NCBI GenBank assembly: GCA_964507185.1
Contig: CAZDOY010000011.1
Coordinates: 16,135-80,134, forward strand
Reading direction: 5' to 3'
DNA length: 64,000 nt
Source: CAVRTJ01 sp964507185
GTDB taxonomy: Bacteria > Acidobacteriota > UBA4820 > DSQY01
The position numbers and the translations under genes are program-made. The notes below the pieces were generated by a model. That model saw nothing but the letters and a program-made list of their open reading frames with translations, had not been told where the DNA came from and ran no database searches. Shown here piece after piece: positions 61,947-64,000 of the stretch (within the stretch, counting starts at the first letter, position 1; each line of letters begins with the position of its first letter).

Positions 61947-63686
61947 TCACTTCCTGTCGAACCGGGAGAGGATATCCGCCTCCCTGAGCGTAAAGACGAT
62001 AGGCCGTCCGTGGGGACACGTCAAGGGGGCGCCGAGGGCGAAAAGGCTGTCGAGAAGGTACTGCATTTTCTCGACGGAAAGCGGGTCGTGCAGCATGACC
62101 GATCCCCGGCACGAGCGCATGATGAGGACCTCACGCCACCTTTCACGGGGCGTCTTGAGGACCTCTCCGGCGGACTCGAAAAAATCCGTCAGAAGCCTCT
62201 CCGTCTCGGCCGTGCTTAGAAACGCGGGGGCCGAGCGAATCGCCACCGCGCCGTGCCCCATGGATTCGGCTTCGAATCCCTGTTCGCACAGGATCTGCGC
62301 CATTTCCTCCTCCCTGTGCGCGACCTCCCGGGGCAGGGTGAAGGCGTGGGGCGACAGGAAGGGCTGGCGCGGTCCGGGCGACTCGATGAAGCGCCTGAAC
62401 TGCTCGAAGCGCAACCGCTCGTGAGCGACGTGCTGGTCCACGATGGCGAGCCCTTCCGGCGAATCGCACAGGATGAAGGACGAGCGCCACTGGCCGATGA
62501 CCTTGAGCGGAGCGCCCGTTGCGGTGCCCGAAAGGTCCTGCTGATACGAAGCGGTGCGATGTCTTGAGTCGCCGGGTGGGTATGGCCCGCCGTCGCCGCG
62601 GCTTTCCGCCCGGGCGGAGGGCTCCCTCACCACGGCCGCAGGTCGCCCGCCCCAGTCGAAGTTCAGCGCCGCACCAGGGGGCGTTTCCCTGGCTTCCTGG
62701 CCGGGTGCGATGGCCTCTCTTATGCCGGCCACGAGGCTCCCGTGCACAGCCCGGCCGTCACCGAATCGGACCTCACGCTTGGTCGGGTGCACGTTGACAT
62801 CCACGGCGTTGAAGGGGACGGTCAGGGCGAGCAGCACGACTGGATACCGCCCCTTCGGGTGCGTGTTCTCGTAGGCCTGCATGATGGCGTGTTGGATGAG
62901 ACGGTCGCGGATGAAGCGTCCATTGACCAGTGTGAACTGGTAGCGCGGCCGGCCGAAATTGCGTTCCGGCTTTCCGGCAAGCCCCCGCACCACGAGGCTG
63001 CCGCTCTGCCTCGCGACCTCGAAGAAATCGTCCCTGGGGAGATCGGGGAACAGCTCGAAGAACCGCTCCGTCCTGTCGGGCGAAGGCGGCAGGTTCAGCA
63101 CAGCGCGCCGGTCGCTGGAAAGGGTGAAAGCGACGTCGGGCCTGGCGAGCGCGTAGTGCTCCATGAGCGTGATCACGTGCGTCAACTCGGTGCCCGGCGC
63201 CCTCAGGAACTTCCGCCTGGCCGGCACGTTGAAGAAGAGGTCCCTCACTTCCACCCTCGTGCCCTGGAAGAGGCCACACGGACCGTTGTTCATGAACCGG
63301 CCGCCCTCCACGGATACGGAAAAGGCCTCCTGCGCATCGCTGGGACGGCTCGCGATGTCCAGACGGCTGACCGAGGCGATGGACGGCAGGGCTTCGCCGC
63401 GAAAGCCAAGGGTCGCTATGGCGGAAAGGTCTTCGTCCTTGCTCAGCTTGCTGGTGGCGTGGCGTTCGAGGGCGAGGAGGAGGTCGTCGCCGTCCATACC
63501 CGCGCCGTCGTCCTCGACCACGATCCGCGAACGGCCGCCGTCCGAGAGTTCCACTCCGATCCGGGAAGCGCCCGCGTCGAGCGCGTTTTCCACGAGTTCC
63601 TTGACCACGGACGCCGGGCGTTCGACGACCTCGCCGGCGGCGATCTTGTTAACGAGATTGTCCGAGAGTACGCTTATGTGGCCCAA
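61947..63686 (-). CDS. mutL: DNA mismatch repair protein MutL
   Basis: The 579-residue GHKL ATPase coordinates mismatch repair. N-terminal motifs are ELVENALDAGASRI near 31, VEDDGAGMDGDD near 57 and GFRGEALPSIAS near 95. The C-terminal dimerisation domain carries DQHVAHERLRFEQF (the DQHAxxExxxE endonuclease motif) and CPHGRPIVF. The strand-nicking endonuclease is thus present, unlike in E. coli, which predicts methyl-independent mismatch repair. The gene is 162 bases upstream of the lipoprotein gene on the same strand. Confidence 0.96.
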   Translation of the reverse strand: MGHISVLSDNLVNKIAAGEVVERPASVVKELVENALDAGASRIGVELSDGGRSRIVVEDDGAGMDGDDLLLALERHATSKLSKDEDLSAIATLGFRGEALPSIASVSRLDIASRPSDAQEAFSVSVEGGRFMNNGPCGLFQGTRVEVRDLFFNVPARRKFLRAPGTELTHVITLMEHYALARPDVAFTLSSDRRAVLNLPPSPDRTERFFELFPDLPRDDFFEVARQSGSLVVRGLAGKPERNFGRPRYQFTLVNGRFIRDRLIQHAIMQAYENTHPKGRYPVVLLALTVPFNAVDVNVHPTKREVRFGDGRAVHGSLVAGIREAIAPGQEARETPPGAALNFDWGGRPAAVVREPSARAESRGDGGPYPPGDSRHRTASYQQDLSGTATGAPLKVIGQWRSSFILCDSPEGLAIVDQHVAHERLRFEQFRRFIESPGPRQPFLSPHAFTLPREVAHREEEMAQILCEQGFEAESMGHGAVAIRSAPAFLSTAETERLLTDFFESAGEVLKTPRERWREVLIMRSCRGSVMLHDPLSVEKMQYLLDSLFALGAPLTCPHGRPIVFTLREADILSRFDRK

Positions 63687-63713
63687 GGCGGGACCTCCTG
63701 GACGGACAGGATA

Positions 63714-64000
63714 GCAGGAATTTGGGATTTGGGAATTGGGATTTGGGATTGCGGATTAAGAAACCGTAAGGAACTGAGGATGAATTCTCTCCCGAGGGCT
63801 AAGGCCGAAAGGCTAAGGGCTAAAGAAAAGTACAACGAGGGACGTGCCTTCGAAGACTCGTCAAAGTTCGCTTTCGCCATTACCCTTTTCCCAAGGTGGC
63901 ATTCCAAGGCAATCCCACGACTTTTCACTGATCAGTGGATCACTCGATCACTCGATCACCGCGCAGCAGGCGCATACTCACTTGATCACCCGACCACTTC
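63714..64000. repeat. Composite intergenic element, copy L8 (most complete; runs off the window)
   Basis: This copy shows all modules in order. Heptamers TTTGGGATTTGGGAATTGGG fill 63719-63758. GGGCTAAGGCCGAAAGGCTA occurs within 63791-63825. GACGTGCCTTCGAAGACTCG follows at 63841-63860, with a pyrimidine-rich tail to 63892. Octamers GGATCACTCGATCACTCGAT occupy about 63938-63960, then GCGC-AGCAG-GCGC, and a final TACTCACTTGATCACCCGAC into the window end. It lies upstream of the mutL start. No gene is evident. Confidence 0.8.

Noticed and set aside
63674..63928. 84-codon frame in the last spacer
   Set aside because: It is made from the heptamer repeats (IPIPKSQIP) and is therefore a repeat artefact.
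63719..63960. CRISPR array or telomere-like repeat from the periodic heptamers and octamers
   Set aside because: Units are 7-8 bases, tandem without spacers and scattered over many loci. No cas genes are in the window.

Overview
The window is a GC-rich, gene-dense piece of a bacterial chromosome. It looks like an assembled metagenomic scaffold, because it contains one 100-N gap flanked by an exact 55-bp repeat. Nothing in it is phage, plasmid, transposase or CRISPR. The gene set points to a Gram-negative, aerobic or facultative bacterium: TonB/ExbB/ExbD, CpoB-like lipoprotein, lytic transglycosylase, mitochondrial-type aconitase, NAD-type malic enzyme, adenosylcobalamin-dependent methylmalonyl-CoA mutase, a membrane FeS oxidoreductase of the ETF:quinone type and SelB. 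Two DUF4388 proteins, RNase E/G together with RNase J, an endonuclease-type MutL and a GAF protein with an Acidobacteria-like C-terminal segment suggest Acidobacteriota or a deltaproteobacterial-grade lineage. There is no rRNA gene to settle it.

Layout. 1-6.2 kb: end of an unidentified gene, RNase E/G, DedA, a metallo-hydrolase, ssb, rsmD and selB. 6.2-13 kb (minus strand): membrane pyrophosphatase, then a five-gene operon of TPR lipoprotein, TonB, ExbB and two ExbD. 13.4-24 kb: fused FAD/Fe-S dehydrogenase, aconitase, plsC-larC-truD, a site-2-type protease and a PP-loop tRNA-thiolation-like enzyme. 24.2-27.5 kb: tRNA-Val(GAC) followed by thrS-infC-rpmI-rplT, with infC starting at ATC. 27.5-41.8 kb: DUF4388 protein, membrane FeS oxidoreductase, mobA, malic enzyme, peroxiredoxin, DMT transporter, a small FYVE-like zinc-finger protein, lytic transglycosylase, GAF protein and ruvB. 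42.1-48.4 kb: hrcA-grpE-dnaK-dnaJ running straight into an envelope lipoprotein and an AmgK-like kinase. 48.5-64 kb: methylmalonyl-CoA mutase, sixA, hydrolase, TauE-type exporter, transglutaminase-like protein, uppP, DUF4388-rnj, trm112, miaB, mazG and mutL.

The genes are mostly housekeeping and work in small co-directional operons: translation (thrS-infC-rpmI-rplT), protein folding (hrcA-grpE-dnaK-dnaJ), and RNA decay and modification (rng, rnj, rsmD, truD, miaB). Carbon and energy genes (aconitase, malic enzyme, mutase, pyrophosphatase, two Fe-S oxidoreductases) are scattered among them.

The most unusual structure is not a gene. At least eight intergenic spacers carry pieces of one composite non-coding element built from the same modules in the same order: heptamers like GGGATTT, a GGCTAAGG/GGCC-GAAA-GGCY hairpin block, a block around GACGTGCCTTCGAAG, and octamers GATCACTC followed by a GC-rich hairpin. 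Several copies abut stop codons. I do not recognise this family; it is the main candidate here for something undescribed.
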